Positions 21,099 to 30,108 of a stretch of 64,000 bases of DNA are shown one piece after another. The notes under the pieces were generated by a model. The model saw only the letters and a program-made list of their open reading frames with translations, did not search any database and was not told the origin of the DNA. The stretch spans positions 62,001 to 126,000 of the forward strand of contig NZ_FLOB01000004.1 in assembly GCF_900089775.1 (NCBI RefSeq). The letters run 5' to 3'. Numbering within the stretch: the stretch's first letter is position 1; every line of letters starts with the position of its first letter. The DNA comes from Marinomonas spartinae. GTDB lineage: Bacteria; Pseudomonadota; Gammaproteobacteria; Pseudomonadales; Marinomonadaceae. Position numbers and translations under genes: made by a program.

Positions 21099-22207
21099 TA
21101 GCTTTTGTTACCTTGATTGGTGGCTGAGTGGGAGGGACTGGCTTCGTTCTTAGATGTTGAGTCATTTGCAAGCGCCGTCTGTTCAGACTGTGCTTGTAAG
21201 CGGGCTTCAGTTCGTGCCTTTTTCGCTTCTTCCTCTTCTGTATCAAAACGCTCATACGCTTCAACAATGCGTTGAACCAGCGGATGACGAACCACATCGG
21301 AGGCCGCAAAGTGCGTTAAACTAATGCCGTTGACGCCACGTAAAACGTGCATGGCATGAGCCAAACCAGACGATGTACCACGAGGTAAGTCCACTTGAGA
21401 TGTGTCCCCTGTGATCACCGCTGTGGAGCCAAAGCCAATGCGCGTCAGGAACATTTTCATCTGTTCGCGGGTGGTGTTTTGGCTTTCATCCAAAATAATG
21501 AAAGCATTATTTAGAGTCCGGCCACGCATAAATGCCAGCGGGGCGATCTCGATAACGTTTTTCTCTATCAGTTTGTCGACCAGTTCAAAGCCCAGCATTT
21601 CATAAAGTGCATCGTATAAAGGGCGTAGGTAAGGGTCGATCTTTTGTGATAAATCCCCAGGTAAAAAGCCTAATTTCTCACCCGCTTCAACCGCTGGACG
21701 AACTAACATAATGCGTTCGACGCGATCTGCTTCTAGCGCTTCGACGGCACAAGCAACAGCCAAATAGGTTTTTCCCGTCCCGGCGGGACCAATACCAAAG
21801 TTGATGTCGTTTTTACGCACCTCTTTTACATAGCTTTGTTGGTTTTTACCTTTGGGTTTGATAAAAGCTTTGCGTGTTTTGATGACCAATTGATCACCGT
21901 TATCTTTTGAGTTTTTGCTCAAAGACTCAATGGCCGATTCCTGCAAATACAAGTGAATGGTTTCGGCTGAAAGAACCCCTTGTGCCCGCGCTTCACGATA
22001 CAAGTTTTCCAGTAGGATTTTTGTGGCGGCGACATTGTCAGAGCTTTCGCCTGAAATATCAAACAGATCACCACGGTAGCGAATGGTGACATCAAGACGC
22101 TTTTCAATCAGTTTGATGTTTTCGTCTAGTTGCCCACATAAGACAGCCAAAGCATCGGCTTCGGCTGGTGCAAGGCGTATTTGTTGAGTTGTCTGTGTCG
22201 TTTCCAA
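21098..22207 (-). CDS. ybeZ: PhoH-like ATPase YbeZ
   Basis: PhoH-family P-loop ATPase, 369 aa. Walker A is [11 protein letters not shown] (about residues 137-147), Walker B is [10 protein letters not shown], and [15 protein letters not shown] follows, all characteristic of PhoH. YbeZ partners with YbeY and is proposed to act as an RNA helicase-like factor. The C-terminus is a low-complexity Ala/Glu/Ser-rich tail (about 320-369). It starts 12 bases after the miaB stop and overlaps ybeY by one base. Confidence 0.95.
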   Translation of the reverse strand: METTQTTQQIRLAPAEADALAVLCGQLDENIKLIEKRLDVTIRYRGDLFDISGESSDNVAATKILLENLYREARAQGVLSAETIHLYLQESAIESLSKNSKDNGDQLVIKTRKAFIKPKGKNQQSYVKEVRKNDINFGIGPAGTGKTYLAVACAVEALEADRVERIMLVRPAVEAGEKLGFLPGDLSQKIDPYLRPLYDALYEMLGFELVDKLIEKNVIEIAPLAFMRGRTLNNAFIILDESQNTTREQMKMFLTRIGFGSTAVITGDTSQVDLPRGTSSGLAHAMHVLRGVNGISLTHFAASDVVRHPLVQRIVEAYERFDTEEEEAKKARTEARLQAQSEQTALANDSTSKNEASPSHSATNQGNKS

Positions 22208-22219
22208 GAGTTACCTTAC

Positions 22220-23575
22220 TTAGTGAAGGACAAAATCGGTGTCAAGTTCAGAGCTGATCAACTCACCTAGTAGGGAGTTTGAATAAGCATCTGTGATCAC
22301 CACGTCTGCAAATTTACCGATCAATTGAGGATCGGAAGCACGGAAGTTAACAATGCGATTGTTTTCAGTGCGGCCTTGAAGCTGTCCAGGATCACGGGGT
22401 GAATAACCACTGATCAAAATGCGCTGAACCTCACCAACCATCGCTAAACTGATGTCAAACGCTTGTTGACTGATACGACGTTGTAATATGGCTAAACGCT
22501 CTTTTTTCAATGCTTCTGGTGTGTCGTCTTCCAGACTTGCTGCCGGCGTACCTGGGCGCTGGCTATAAACAAAACTGAATGAGTGATCAAAGCCGATTTC
22601 CTGAATTAAGTTCATGGTATCGACAAAATCTTCGTCGGTTTCACCTGGGAAGCCAATAATAAAGTCCGAGGACAGGCTGATGCCTGGTCGCGCGTCCTTA
22701 ATGCGATTGATTTTATCAATGTAATATTGGCGATCATGACCGCGTTTCATGGCACTAAGGATGTTGTCGGCACCACTTTGTACCGGTAAGTGAAGATGGC
22801 TAACCAGCTTGGGCTCTGTTCGGAAAGCTTCGATTAAACTATCGGTAAACTCTACCGGATGAGAGGTGGTAAAACGAATGCGTTCAATGCCATCGATTTG
22901 TGCCACAGCGTGAATAATGTCGGCAAGATCTGCTTCGTCACCTTCTACGGTTTCGCCACGGTAAGCGTTGACGTTTTGCCCTAATAGATGGATTTCGCGT
23001 ACACCTTGCTCTGCAAGCTGTATGACTTCTTTCAAAATGCTGTCGAATGGACGACTGACTTCTTCCCCACGGGTATAAGGTACCACGCAGAAAGTACAGT
23101 ACTTACTGCACCCTTCCATGACGGACACAAAGGCTTCTGCTCCTTCTACTCGCGGAGCGGGCAAGTGGTCGAATTTCTCAATTTCGGGGAAGGTTACATC
23201 CGTAATGGGGATATGCTTACCCGCTGAATTCACCATTTCTGGTAGTTTATGCAGTGTCTGGGGCCCGAAAATCATATCAACATGTTTGGCCCGCTTACGA
23301 ATGGCATCGCCTTCTTGGCTCGCAACGCATCCGCCCACACCAATGACTAAATCGGGGTTTTTCTGCTTGAGCTTTTTCCAGCGACCAAGTTGGTGATACA
23401 CCTTGTCTTGCGCCTTTTCTCGAATAGAGCAGGTGTTCAAAAGAAGCACATCCGCTTCTTCCGCATTGTCCGTGAGTTCCATCTCATGGCTTTCGCCCAG
23501 TAAATCTGCCATACGAGAGGAATCGTATTCGTTCATTTGACAGCCGTGAGTTTGGATAAAGAGTTTTTTTGCCAT
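22220..23575 (-). CDS. miaB: tRNA-2-methylthio-N6-dimethylallyladenosine synthase MiaB
   Basis: MiaB is a radical-SAM methylthiotransferase that adds ms2 to i6A37 of tRNAs reading UNN codons. The 451-aa protein shows the N-terminal UPF0004 domain with [14 protein letters not shown] (Cys12) and [11 protein letters not shown]. The radical-SAM cluster motif CxxxCxxC lies in [17 protein letters not shown] (about 154-170), and a C-terminal TRAM domain is present. Both iron-sulphur clusters therefore have their ligands. It is the first gene of the five-gene operon ending at lnt. Confidence 0.97.
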   Translation of the reverse strand: MAKKLFIQTHGCQMNEYDSSRMADLLGESHEMELTDNAEEADVLLLNTCSIREKAQDKVYHQLGRWKKLKQKNPDLVIGVGGCVASQEGDAIRKRAKHVDMIFGPQTLHKLPEMVNSAGKHIPITDVTFPEIEKFDHLPAPRVEGAEAFVSVMEGCSKYCTFCVVPYTRGEEVSRPFDSILKEVIQLAEQGVREIHLLGQNVNAYRGETVEGDEADLADIIHAVAQIDGIERIRFTTSHPVEFTDSLIEAFRTEPKLVSHLHLPVQSGADNILSAMKRGHDRQYYIDKINRIKDARPGISLSSDFIIGFPGETDEDFVDTMNLIQEIGFDHSFSFVYSQRPGTPAASLEDDTPEALKKERLAILQRRISQQAFDISLAMVGEVQRILISGYSPRDPGQLQGRTENNRIVNFRASDPQLIGKFADVVITDAYSNSLLGELISSELDTDFVLH

Positions 23576-23704
23576 GTCACTTATAAACCTAAAAAATTAT
23601 TCGTCTATCGACTTTGGCACTATTATATTTGGCTTTGCTTCCGAATCACAGGGGTGTTGAACATTCGAACCCATTAAACTGAAAATAGTCCTTATTTCCT
23701 TTGA

Positions 23705-24178
23705 TCATCTTGGTTTATTATTTGGTTTTAAATGGGTGTTGATGCGTTGCCATTCGTTTGGCTTAATCGGCATGACAGATAAGCGGTTGCCTTTTTTAAT
23801 AAGTAACATGTCGCTAAGCTCTGGGTCTTGTTTTAGGGTGCTAAGGGGTAAGACGTTTGACCATTTTTCGACCAGTTCAATATCCACCATGAACCAGCGA
23901 GGATGATCTGGGGAGGATTTAGGATCATAATAATGGCTGGTTGGATCCCAACTTGTGTGATCCGGGTAGGCTTCGCGTGCCACTTTCGCCACGCCAGCAA
24001 TGCCAGCTGGTTTACAGCTTGAGTGGTAAAAAAAGATGAGGTCACCCATTTGCATGTTTTGCATGAAATTGCGGGCTTGATAATTACGAACACCATCCCA
24101 GGGTGAGGGACCTTGTTGTGCTAAGTCATCAATGGAAAAAGCATCGGGTTCAGACTTCATGAGCCAGTAATTAGGCAT
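23705..24178 (-). CDS. EVE-domain protein
   Basis: This 157-aa protein is a stand-alone EVE domain (formerly DUF55) of the PUA-like superfamily, thought to bind modified nucleobases in DNA or RNA. Typical blocks are YWLMKSEPDAFS (3-14), PWDGVRNYQARNFM (26-39), GDLIFFYHSSCKP and the RWFMVDIEL strand. ATG 24178 has GGAGAAT upstream and gives the family N-terminus, so it is preferred over 24196. It is monocistronic and divergent from the HPt/HD-GYP-like gene. Confidence 0.92.
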   Translation of the reverse strand: MPNYWLMKSEPDAFSIDDLAQQGPSPWDGVRNYQARNFMQNMQMGDLIFFYHSSCKPAGIAGVAKVAREAYPDHTSWDPTSHYYDPKSSPDHPRWFMVDIELVEKWSNVLPLSTLKQDPELSDMLLIKKGNRLSVMPIKPNEWQRINTHLKPNNKPR

Positions 24179-24328
24179 ATTATTCTCCGTTTGCATAATG
24201 ATACATACTCTTAGTATATGATTTATAAAATTGTATCTACAATTAAAGAAAATTTACCCAATGCCCTCAATGAGTTGCTTATCTCTCAATGCATTGGGTT
24301 GTCATGCTCTTCATATGGATGAGGATAT

Positions 24329-25438
24329 ATGAGTCAATTCGCCTGTAAAGATTTTTCCGCACTGGAAAAAGAACTCAAGGATGACCTTCTCGAGTGCTAT
24401 CAGGAGGCACAGCAAGAAATAGAAGAAATTGTCAATAGTATCGAAGATGATGGCTTCTCCTTTGATAAGTTAGATAATTTGTTTCGTTCTCTGCATAGCA
24501 TGAAGGGCAACTGCTCTGTGTGTTTTTTAGATCCACTTGTGGGGGCATTGCATCGTCTTGAAGAAATCGTTGATGGTATGCGAGGCGGGTATATTCAGTA
24601 CCATTATCACCTTGGTGAATTGATTAATGTTGTGATTGAACAAATCGGCAATTTGCTGATGCAGCTTTATAAATTCCATGGTGCTGAAACGGCCACGTTA
24701 AATGTATTGCAAAATGGTTTGGACACGCTTTATGCCTGTGAAGACGATGAACAGCGACCTTCCTTGGCAAAGGTTTTACTGGATGATATATCAACGGAAA
24801 AAAGGGAGTCCGAGGCGGCGGTGACTCCTGCTCGAACGGCCGATCTCTTAGTCAAAGTGGAATACACTAAAGCGCAAGAATCCGATATCGAGCAGTTTAA
24901 GGTGTTCAGTTCCAAGTTAAATCGTTTGTTAGGCTATTCTCCTGAACGCAGTGAACGCATCTTAAAGCTTTGTCAGCTGATCAACCTTGAATGCAAAAAA
25001 CAGGAAGACCCAGCTCAATTAAGTGCAGCAGCTTATATGCATAATATGGGAATGGCGGTGATCCTGAATTGCAAAGATGATGAAGAAGCGCGCAAGCAAG
25101 CTGAATGGAATCATCCTATGGTAGGGGCTCAATTATTAAGTAAACATGAAGGCTGGGATGAGGCGGTTTCCATGGTGATAGCCCACAAAGAACGCTTTGA
25201 TGGCTCAGGGTTTCCTGAGCAAATTGTCGGTTCGATGATTCCGCAAGGGGCGTTTATTTTGGCTGTGGCGGTGATGTTTATTGATGTTGTTTGGGGGAAA
25301 TCGGGCGAAGAATACCGAAAGAGTTCCATGCGAGCCATTCAAAAGGTGAATTTTGAAAGTGGCAAAGGTTTCCCTCCCCATATTGTAGATTCTTTTAATG
25401 CAGCTATTCGCAAGGTGCTGGTGGCGCGGAAAAAATAA
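24329..25438 (+). CDS. HPt domain fused to a degenerate HD-GYP domain
   Basis: This 369-aa protein starts with a histidine phosphotransfer (HPt) domain: residues about 1-130, with the phospho-accepting site LHSMKG and His56. The C-terminal half (about 185-365) resembles an HD-GYP c-di-GMP phosphodiesterase. HPMVGAQLL (His262) and the FDGSGFP region (290-296) are kept. The HD pair is HN (238-239) and the HHE pair is HK (286-287), so several metal ligands are missing. It is probably a signalling output or adaptor without phosphodiesterase activity, but this is inference. A GAGGA ribosome-binding site precedes ATG 24329. No kinase or response-regulator gene lies next to it. Confidence 0.8.
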   Translation: MSQFACKDFSALEKELKDDLLECYQEAQQEIEEIVNSIEDDGFSFDKLDNLFRSLHSMKGNCSVCFLDPLVGALHRLEEIVDGMRGGYIQYHYHLGELINVVIEQIGNLLMQLYKFHGAETATLNVLQNGLDTLYACEDDEQRPSLAKVLLDDISTEKRESEAAVTPARTADLLVKVEYTKAQESDIEQFKVFSSKLNRLLGYSPERSERILKLCQLINLECKKQEDPAQLSAAAYMHNMGMAVILNCKDDEEARKQAEWNHPMVGAQLLSKHEGWDEAVSMVIAHKERFDGSGFPEQIVGSMIPQGAFILAVAVMFIDVVWGKSGEEYRKSSMRAIQKVNFESGKGFPPHIVDSFNAAIRKVLVARKK

Positions 25439-25510
25439 TTGTTACGACGCTTTTTTTAATCCCACCAAAAATTGCTACCATAGTCTTATCTATTATGGAT
25501 TATTAAGACT

Positions 25511-26431
25511 ATGGCTGCACAACTTCCACTTGTTTTTCATCCCCATTACAGCATTCCTTTTCCGGCTGGGCACCGTTTTCCTATGCATAAATTTCGGCTC
25601 TTGGCAGAAAGGTTAAGGACGCAAGGTATTCTCACGCAAGAAAATGAGTATCAACCCTCACCATTATCCTTAACGACCTTAATGCAGGCCCACGACAAAG
25701 GTTATGTACAACGCTTTATTCGGGGGAAGCTCTCCAAGCAAGAAGAGAAAGACATCGGCTTACCTTGGTCCGAATGGCTGGTTGAACGAACATTGCGTGC
25801 TGTTTCCGGTACTCTCTTAACCAGCGAGTTAGCATTAGAGCATGGCTTGGCGTGCCATCTGGCAGGTGGAACACACCATGCTCAGCCTGCACGTGGTGCG
25901 GGCTTCTGTATTTTTAATGACTTAGCTGTTGCAGCATTAGCGTTAGTGAATTCAGGCAAGGCAAAAAAGGTGTTAATTTTAGACTGCGATGTACACCAAG
26001 GAGATGGCACCATCGCCTTCTTTAAAGACCGAACCGATATTGTGCCAATTTCTTGGCACTGTGAAGAAAATTACCCCACTCTTAAGCAAACTGATGGCGT
26101 TAATATAGCCATTCCTAAAGGGGCTGACGATGACTTGTATTTGTCCATTTTAAGGGAAACCTTGCCAAAGGCGCTTGCCGAACATCAGCCTGATTTTATC
26201 TTCTACGATGCAGGTGTCGACGTGCATCAAGATGATCGGTTAGGGCATATCAATATGACGGACGAGGGCATTCTAGAGCGGGATAAATACGTTATCCAAA
26301 CGTGTATTAAACAAAACTTGCCCGTCGCTTGTGTTATTGGCGGCGGTTACGACCGACAAGAAGAGAAGGTGGCACGGCGGCATAGTCTAGTACATCAAGC
26401 AGCTCATTGGGTTTGGGAAAGGTGGGTATAG
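25511..26431 (+). CDS. Histone-deacetylase-family amidohydrolase
   Basis: A 306-aa zinc-dependent deacetylase of the arginase/HDAC superfamily. The active site is complete: GGTHHA with the charge-relay histidines (His122-His123), zinc ligands in DCDVHQGDG (Asp160, His162) and DAGVDVHQDD (Asp237), and the transition-state Tyr280 in GGGYD. Bacterial members remove acyl groups from small molecules such as acetylpolyamines or from unknown substrates. The start at 25511 follows an AAGACT stretch with no strong ribosome-binding site. It stands alone before the effector-like cassette. Confidence 0.92.
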   Translation: MAAQLPLVFHPHYSIPFPAGHRFPMHKFRLLAERLRTQGILTQENEYQPSPLSLTTLMQAHDKGYVQRFIRGKLSKQEEKDIGLPWSEWLVERTLRAVSGTLLTSELALEHGLACHLAGGTHHAQPARGAGFCIFNDLAVAALALVNSGKAKKVLILDCDVHQGDGTIAFFKDRTDIVPISWHCEENYPTLKQTDGVNIAIPKGADDDLYLSILRETLPKALAEHQPDFIFYDAGVDVHQDDRLGHINMTDEGILERDKYVIQTCIKQNLPVACVIGGGYDRQEEKVARRHSLVHQAAHWVWERWV

Positions 26432-26549
26432 GGTCGACATCGGCGCAAGCATTTGTATAATTTAGCCCCAATGGCGAAAAAGACGGTGGCCAACCAGCGT
26501 TCGTATTTCGTGTGTTAAGAGGATTGCTATTTAAATAAAGGAATGAGTA

Positions 26550-27521
26550 ATGGATTATAACATTTTTGGACTCAATCAATATCAAGTCAAATCTATACAA
26601 CGTCAAGTGTCATTAATGAAATACAATGACCAAGTAAAACGTTACATTAGTTCAGTACTCTCTACGTTATTTACTGAAATCGATAAAATGCCTGCCATTC
26701 GTGGTGCTGGTGTGTGCTTTGTAGACTCAGATGATAATGTCACTAAGCTAAGGCCCGCAAAAAACAACCGCCATATACACAAAAAAATGTATGTGATTTT
26801 GAGGGAGCCTGTATCGTCCGTTGCGCCTAGTCAATTTGCCTCTTACCTAAGAGAAGCCAATGCCAAGGCCCGAGAGGAACAGTTTCACAAAGAGTTGTAT
26901 AGTGCAATAGAAGCGTGTGGCCCCATTGTGATTGGTTGGATTGTGGTTGGTGCAACCGCTGCTGCTGCCCCTATATCGGGAGGATCCACTGGCATTATCT
27001 CCATGACGGTTGCTGCGGGGACGATTGCAGGAACCGCGTTGTGTGTAAATAGTGCAAATAGAGCACTAACTGCAGGTGTTGGGTACGGAGACTTACTGGA
27101 CATGCTAGATCAAAATGAATGGTATCAAGAAACTATTTCTGCCTTAAATATTATTTCTTTAGCGGGCACGGCAGCGAGCTCAGTACAAATTTTTAGACAT
27201 ATTCGATCACTAAAACGTTTAGGTCACAGCTATATGGATATTTTAAAAGGGTTAAAGCGAGAGGATAGAGTTCATCTTACCGAGGAAATATTACGCTTGA
27301 AAAATCCCCATGTTAATAATATCGCCTTAAAGCGTATGATCCGTGCTGGTCGATATCCAGAAGCCTTTAGCAACTCTGTCTTTAGAGCCGATGTGATTCG
27401 AAATATTAAAGACGCTGTTTCTAATGCATTTAGTGTAGGAACTTCTTTTAAAAGTACTGCATCTAAGCCAAACTTAGCTAATCAACTAGCAATAGGAGTT
27501 GTTTCTGGAGAAAACTTATGA
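26550..27521 (+). CDS. Unknown protein with a Gly/Ala-rich hydrophobic core; effector-like
   Basis: I do not recognise a named family with confidence. The 323-aa protein has no signal peptide. A polar N-terminus (1-115) is followed by a long Gly/Ala-rich hydrophobic stretch (about 124-166: GWIVVGATAAAAP, then SGGSTGIIS and AAGTIAGTAL). Then comes a conserved-looking block with LDQNEWYQETISALNII and SLAGTA (about 186-207), and a charged helical C-terminus. This architecture resembles pore-forming antibacterial effectors of type VI secretion-type systems (from memory, a family often mislabelled 'NAD synthetase'). It overlaps by 4 bases (ATGA) a small four-helix membrane protein, as an immunity partner would. 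No secretion genes are nearby. AAAGGAAT precedes the start. Confidence 0.75.
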   Translation: MDYNIFGLNQYQVKSIQRQVSLMKYNDQVKRYISSVLSTLFTEIDKMPAIRGAGVCFVDSDDNVTKLRPAKNNRHIHKKMYVILREPVSSVAPSQFASYLREANAKAREEQFHKELYSAIEACGPIVIGWIVVGATAAAAPISGGSTGIISMTVAAGTIAGTALCVNSANRALTAGVGYGDLLDMLDQNEWYQETISALNIISLAGTAASSVQIFRHIRSLKRLGHSYMDILKGLKREDRVHLTEEILRLKNPHVNNIALKRMIRAGRYPEAFSNSVFRADVIRNIKDAVSNAFSVGTSFKSTASKPNLANQLAIGVVSGENL

Positions 27522-27994
27522 GCGACCGTGATTATACAGCATTGTTTCCTTCATGGGGGCAGTTTTTTGTTTTTAATCTTATATTCTATATCGGTATTTA
27601 CTCGATATCGGTGACGAGCGTTTCATTTATCCATTATGTGTCAATAGACTATATTTTTGCTATTTCAATGTTCGTTTCTGTTTTTCTATTTTTTTTTAGT
27701 TATTTTATGTTTTTTGGTAGCTTTAAGGCTAGTGTGATTTTGTTTTTATCTCATACTCTTATTGCTATCGCTTCTCTGATTAAAATTTTTTTTGATAAAA
27801 ATGATGAATTTTTTTGGTTTCAAATAAGTGTATCAGTGCTCTCTGCTTTTGCTTGCTTTTTATTGAGGTCATCTTATTTTAAAGAGTTTGTGGATTATAG
27901 AAAGCGTCATATTGCTGTGGTGAAGAAAGCGCGAAGAGGAGAGCTTTTAGATGATGGAGAGCCTTTTTATCGCGAGAAAATAAAAGATTCCTGA
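27518..27994 (+). CDS. Small four-helix membrane protein; candidate immunity protein
   Basis: A 158-aa integral membrane protein of unknown family. Four hydrophobic segments are seen, at about residues 13-37, 42-66, 68-89 and 95-118, rich in Phe, Ile and Ser. A charged cytoplasmic tail follows (KKARRGELLDDGEPFY at 136-151). The coding strand is strikingly T-rich compared with its neighbours, which is partly due to the membrane segments but also fits horizontal transfer. It is translationally coupled to the upstream gene by an ATGA overlap. Because the upstream protein looks membrane-active, an immunity role is the natural hypothesis, but there is no direct evidence. Confidence 0.75.
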   Translation: MSDRDYTALFPSWGQFFVFNLIFYIGIYSISVTSVSFIHYVSIDYIFAISMFVSVFLFFFSYFMFFGSFKASVILFLSHTLIAIASLIKIFFDKNDEFFWFQISVSVLSAFACFLLRSSYFKEFVDYRKRHIAVVKKARRGELLDDGEPFYREKIKDS

Positions 27995-28135
27995 TCTTGG
28001 GTTGAAAGATGAGAAGGTATTGATTCTTTGCGCTGCTGCAAGGGGGCCCTACCGAAAAAGTATTATTTTCTATTGTCATATAACTGCCATGATTCTCTTT
28101 TACTGTCTACTAGAGTCAGTTGGAAGTAGGCAGGT

Positions 28136-29149
28136 ATGCAAAGTACGTTATCTGAATTGGCAGAACTACAACGTTTGTTGCGCTTGGATATTCCTGGCGT
28201 ACGTCGTGAAACACTGGCTCAGCTTTCTGATGGCTCCGAGCAGTATCCCGTGGATGCTGTATTTCTTGGTAGTGATCGTCCCAATGTGCCTACTTTTCTG
28301 CTGGTGGGTGGGGTGCATGGTGTTGAACGTATTGGCTCGCAAGTGGTACTTGCCTATCTCAATTCTTTATTGCATCGATTGATTTGGGATCAACAATTAC
28401 AGATGGTGCTGGATAATGTACGTTTTGTTTGCTTGCCGGTATTAAATCCTGTGGGAATGGCTCGTCAGCACCGTGGTAATGTCAATGGGGTGGATTTGAT
28501 GAGAAATGCACCAATTGATGCATTTGACTCTATAACTTGGCCTTTTGGCGGACAAAGATTGACTCGTCATTTACCTTGGTTTCGTGGCGGTTTAGGGAAG
28601 CCGTTAGAAATGGAAGCCCAAGCCTTATGTGATCTAGTTGAGCGTCTTTGTGAGCAAAGTCCCATTGTGATGGCCTTGGATGTGCATTCAGGCTTCGGAA
28701 CACAAGATCGTCTTTGGTTTCCTATGGCTGGTACTCGACAGCCTGTGCCTCATATTGCGGATTATTATGCGTTGAAAAAATTGTTAAAGCATAGCCATCC
28801 GAATCATCGTTATTTGCTTGAACCTCAGTCCCACCATTATCTTTGTCATGGTGATCTATGGGATTATTTGTATCTTAAAGCAAACTCTCGTCAGCAGACG
28901 TTGTTACCGCTTACTCTGGAGCTGGGATCTTGGCGTTGGGTAAAGAAAAATCCATTGCAATTGCGCTCCTTTTTAGGAATGTTTCACCCGATTAAACCCC
29001 ACCGAGTAAAACGAGTGTTGCGAGAAAACCTCTATCTTATTGAGATTCTTTGGCGTGCCAGTGCCAATAGGGAGCAATGGTTGCCCAAAGAGTCGCAGCG
29101 CCAACGGATGCATAAAGTCGCCTTAAAGCATTGGTATCAAAATGACTGA
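28136..29149 (+). CDS. M14-type zinc carboxypeptidase/aspartoacylase-like protein
   Basis: This 337-aa protein belongs to the M14 zinc peptidase / succinylglutamate desuccinylase-aspartoacylase superfamily. Zinc ligands are seen in GGVHGVER (His61, Glu64) and DVHSG (His184). The substrate-binding NGVDLMRN (117-124) is a variant of NGVDLNRN, and a catalytic Glu262 lies in LTLELGSW. It has no signal peptide, so the substrate is probably a cytoplasmic amide or small peptide. Its 3' end overlaps the next gene, an alpha/beta hydrolase, by 8 bases, which suggests they act on one pathway. An AGG stretch precedes ATG 28136. Confidence 0.88.
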   Translation: MQSTLSELAELQRLLRLDIPGVRRETLAQLSDGSEQYPVDAVFLGSDRPNVPTFLLVGGVHGVERIGSQVVLAYLNSLLHRLIWDQQLQMVLDNVRFVCLPVLNPVGMARQHRGNVNGVDLMRNAPIDAFDSITWPFGGQRLTRHLPWFRGGLGKPLEMEAQALCDLVERLCEQSPIVMALDVHSGFGTQDRLWFPMAGTRQPVPHIADYYALKKLLKHSHPNHRYLLEPQSHHYLCHGDLWDYLYLKANSRQQTLLPLTLELGSWRWVKKNPLQLRSFLGMFHPIKPHRVKRVLRENLYLIEILWRASANREQWLPKESQRQRMHKVALKHWYQND

Positions 29150-29912
29150 ACAGAGGTTAAAGAGCAATAGCGTGAACTGGCTTTTGTTGCGCGGCTTAGG
29201 ACGAGATCGGCGTCACTGGGGAACGTTTCCTAGTCTATTGCAACAAAGGTTTCCTGAACATCGAATTTTGACACCGGATTTACCAGGAAATGGATCATTA
29301 GCGCACTTGAAAAGCCCTACCAGCATTGTCCAAGCGACTAACTATTATCGGTTATGGTTAAAAGAACAGGCTGTCGCAGGTCCAATAGCGTTAATCGGCT
29401 TATCCATGGGGGGCATGGTTGCCCTTGACTGGTTGAATCGTTTCCCAGAAGACATCTCATTTGCTTGTGTGATCAACACCAGCATGAAAGGGTGTAGTTT
29501 GCCTTGGCAACGAATGCGCTTAAGTGCCATGCTGCGTTTGCTGTTATCTGGACTGATTTCTAAAGCACAACAAGAGCATCAAGTTCGTTTATTAACAACC
29601 AATATGCAATCAAACCCACAAGCCTTGGAGCGACAATGGTGTGAGTGGGCAAAAGCAGCCTCCCCAGGATTTTTCAACCTTATTCGTCAGCTTTGGGCGG
29701 CAGCGAATTTTGAGATAGCCCATTTGACGCACCACAAAAAACTTTTATTACTTGCCAGTTCCTATGATCATTTGGTAAATAGCAGTGCCTCACGCCGAAT
29801 TGCAGAACGTTGGAAAGTGCCACTGATAGAACATCCTCAAGCAGGCCACGACCTACCTCTAGATGATCCGCAATGGATCCTTGATTTGCTAATGGAGCAA
29901 AAGGATAAATGA
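29142..29912 (+). CDS. Alpha/beta hydrolase
   Basis: A 256-aa alpha/beta-fold hydrolase with a full catalytic triad: nucleophile Ser88 in GLSMGG, Asp209 in SSYDHLV and His236 in AGHDLP. The oxyanion region LRGLGRDRRHW (16-26) and DLPGNGS (46-52) are also typical. The overall pattern resembles the BioH/MenH-type carboxylesterase group, but the substrate is unknown. It starts inside the end of the M14-type hydrolase gene, so the two are co-translated. A long-spaced inverted repeat lies just downstream (29921-29999). Confidence 0.88.
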   Translation: MTEQRLKSNSVNWLLLRGLGRDRRHWGTFPSLLQQRFPEHRILTPDLPGNGSLAHLKSPTSIVQATNYYRLWLKEQAVAGPIALIGLSMGGMVALDWLNRFPEDISFACVINTSMKGCSLPWQRMRLSAMLRLLLSGLISKAQQEHQVRLLTTNMQSNPQALERQWCEWAKAASPGFFNLIRQLWAAANFEIAHLTHHKKLLLLASSYDHLVNSSASRRIAERWKVPLIEHPQAGHDLPLDDPQWILDLLMEQKDK

Positions 29913-29920
29913 TCCATTAG

Positions 29921-29999
29921 AGACTTATCGCTATTTAAGGGTGATGACTCTTATTTTGTCAAACACCAATGGTCAGTACTCCTTAAATAGAAAAAGTCT
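29921..29999. repeat. Extended interrupted inverted repeat
   Basis: Perfect 10-bp arms CTATTTAAGG (29931-29940) and its complement (29981-29990) flank 40 bases. Outer 6-bp arms AGACTT (29921-29926) and AAGTCT (29994-29999) extend the pairing with short interruptions of 4 and 3 bases. It lies downstream of the alpha/beta hydrolase. It could be a large 3'-end hairpin, a small RNA or a remnant of a small mobile element. Confidence 0.55.
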
Positions 30000-30108
30000 T
30001 TGTTTAGATGAGTTGGAATAATTTAAAAGTATTTTCAATTTAGTTTTATATTTTCATGATTTTTTAACTTGCTGTTTGGTTATATACATCGATTTACCGG
30101 AGATAAGT

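Noticed and set aside
28002-28135. Small coding region upstream of the M14-type gene
   Set aside because: The plus-strand frame runs into the real gene in another frame and has no ribosome-binding site; no protein pattern.
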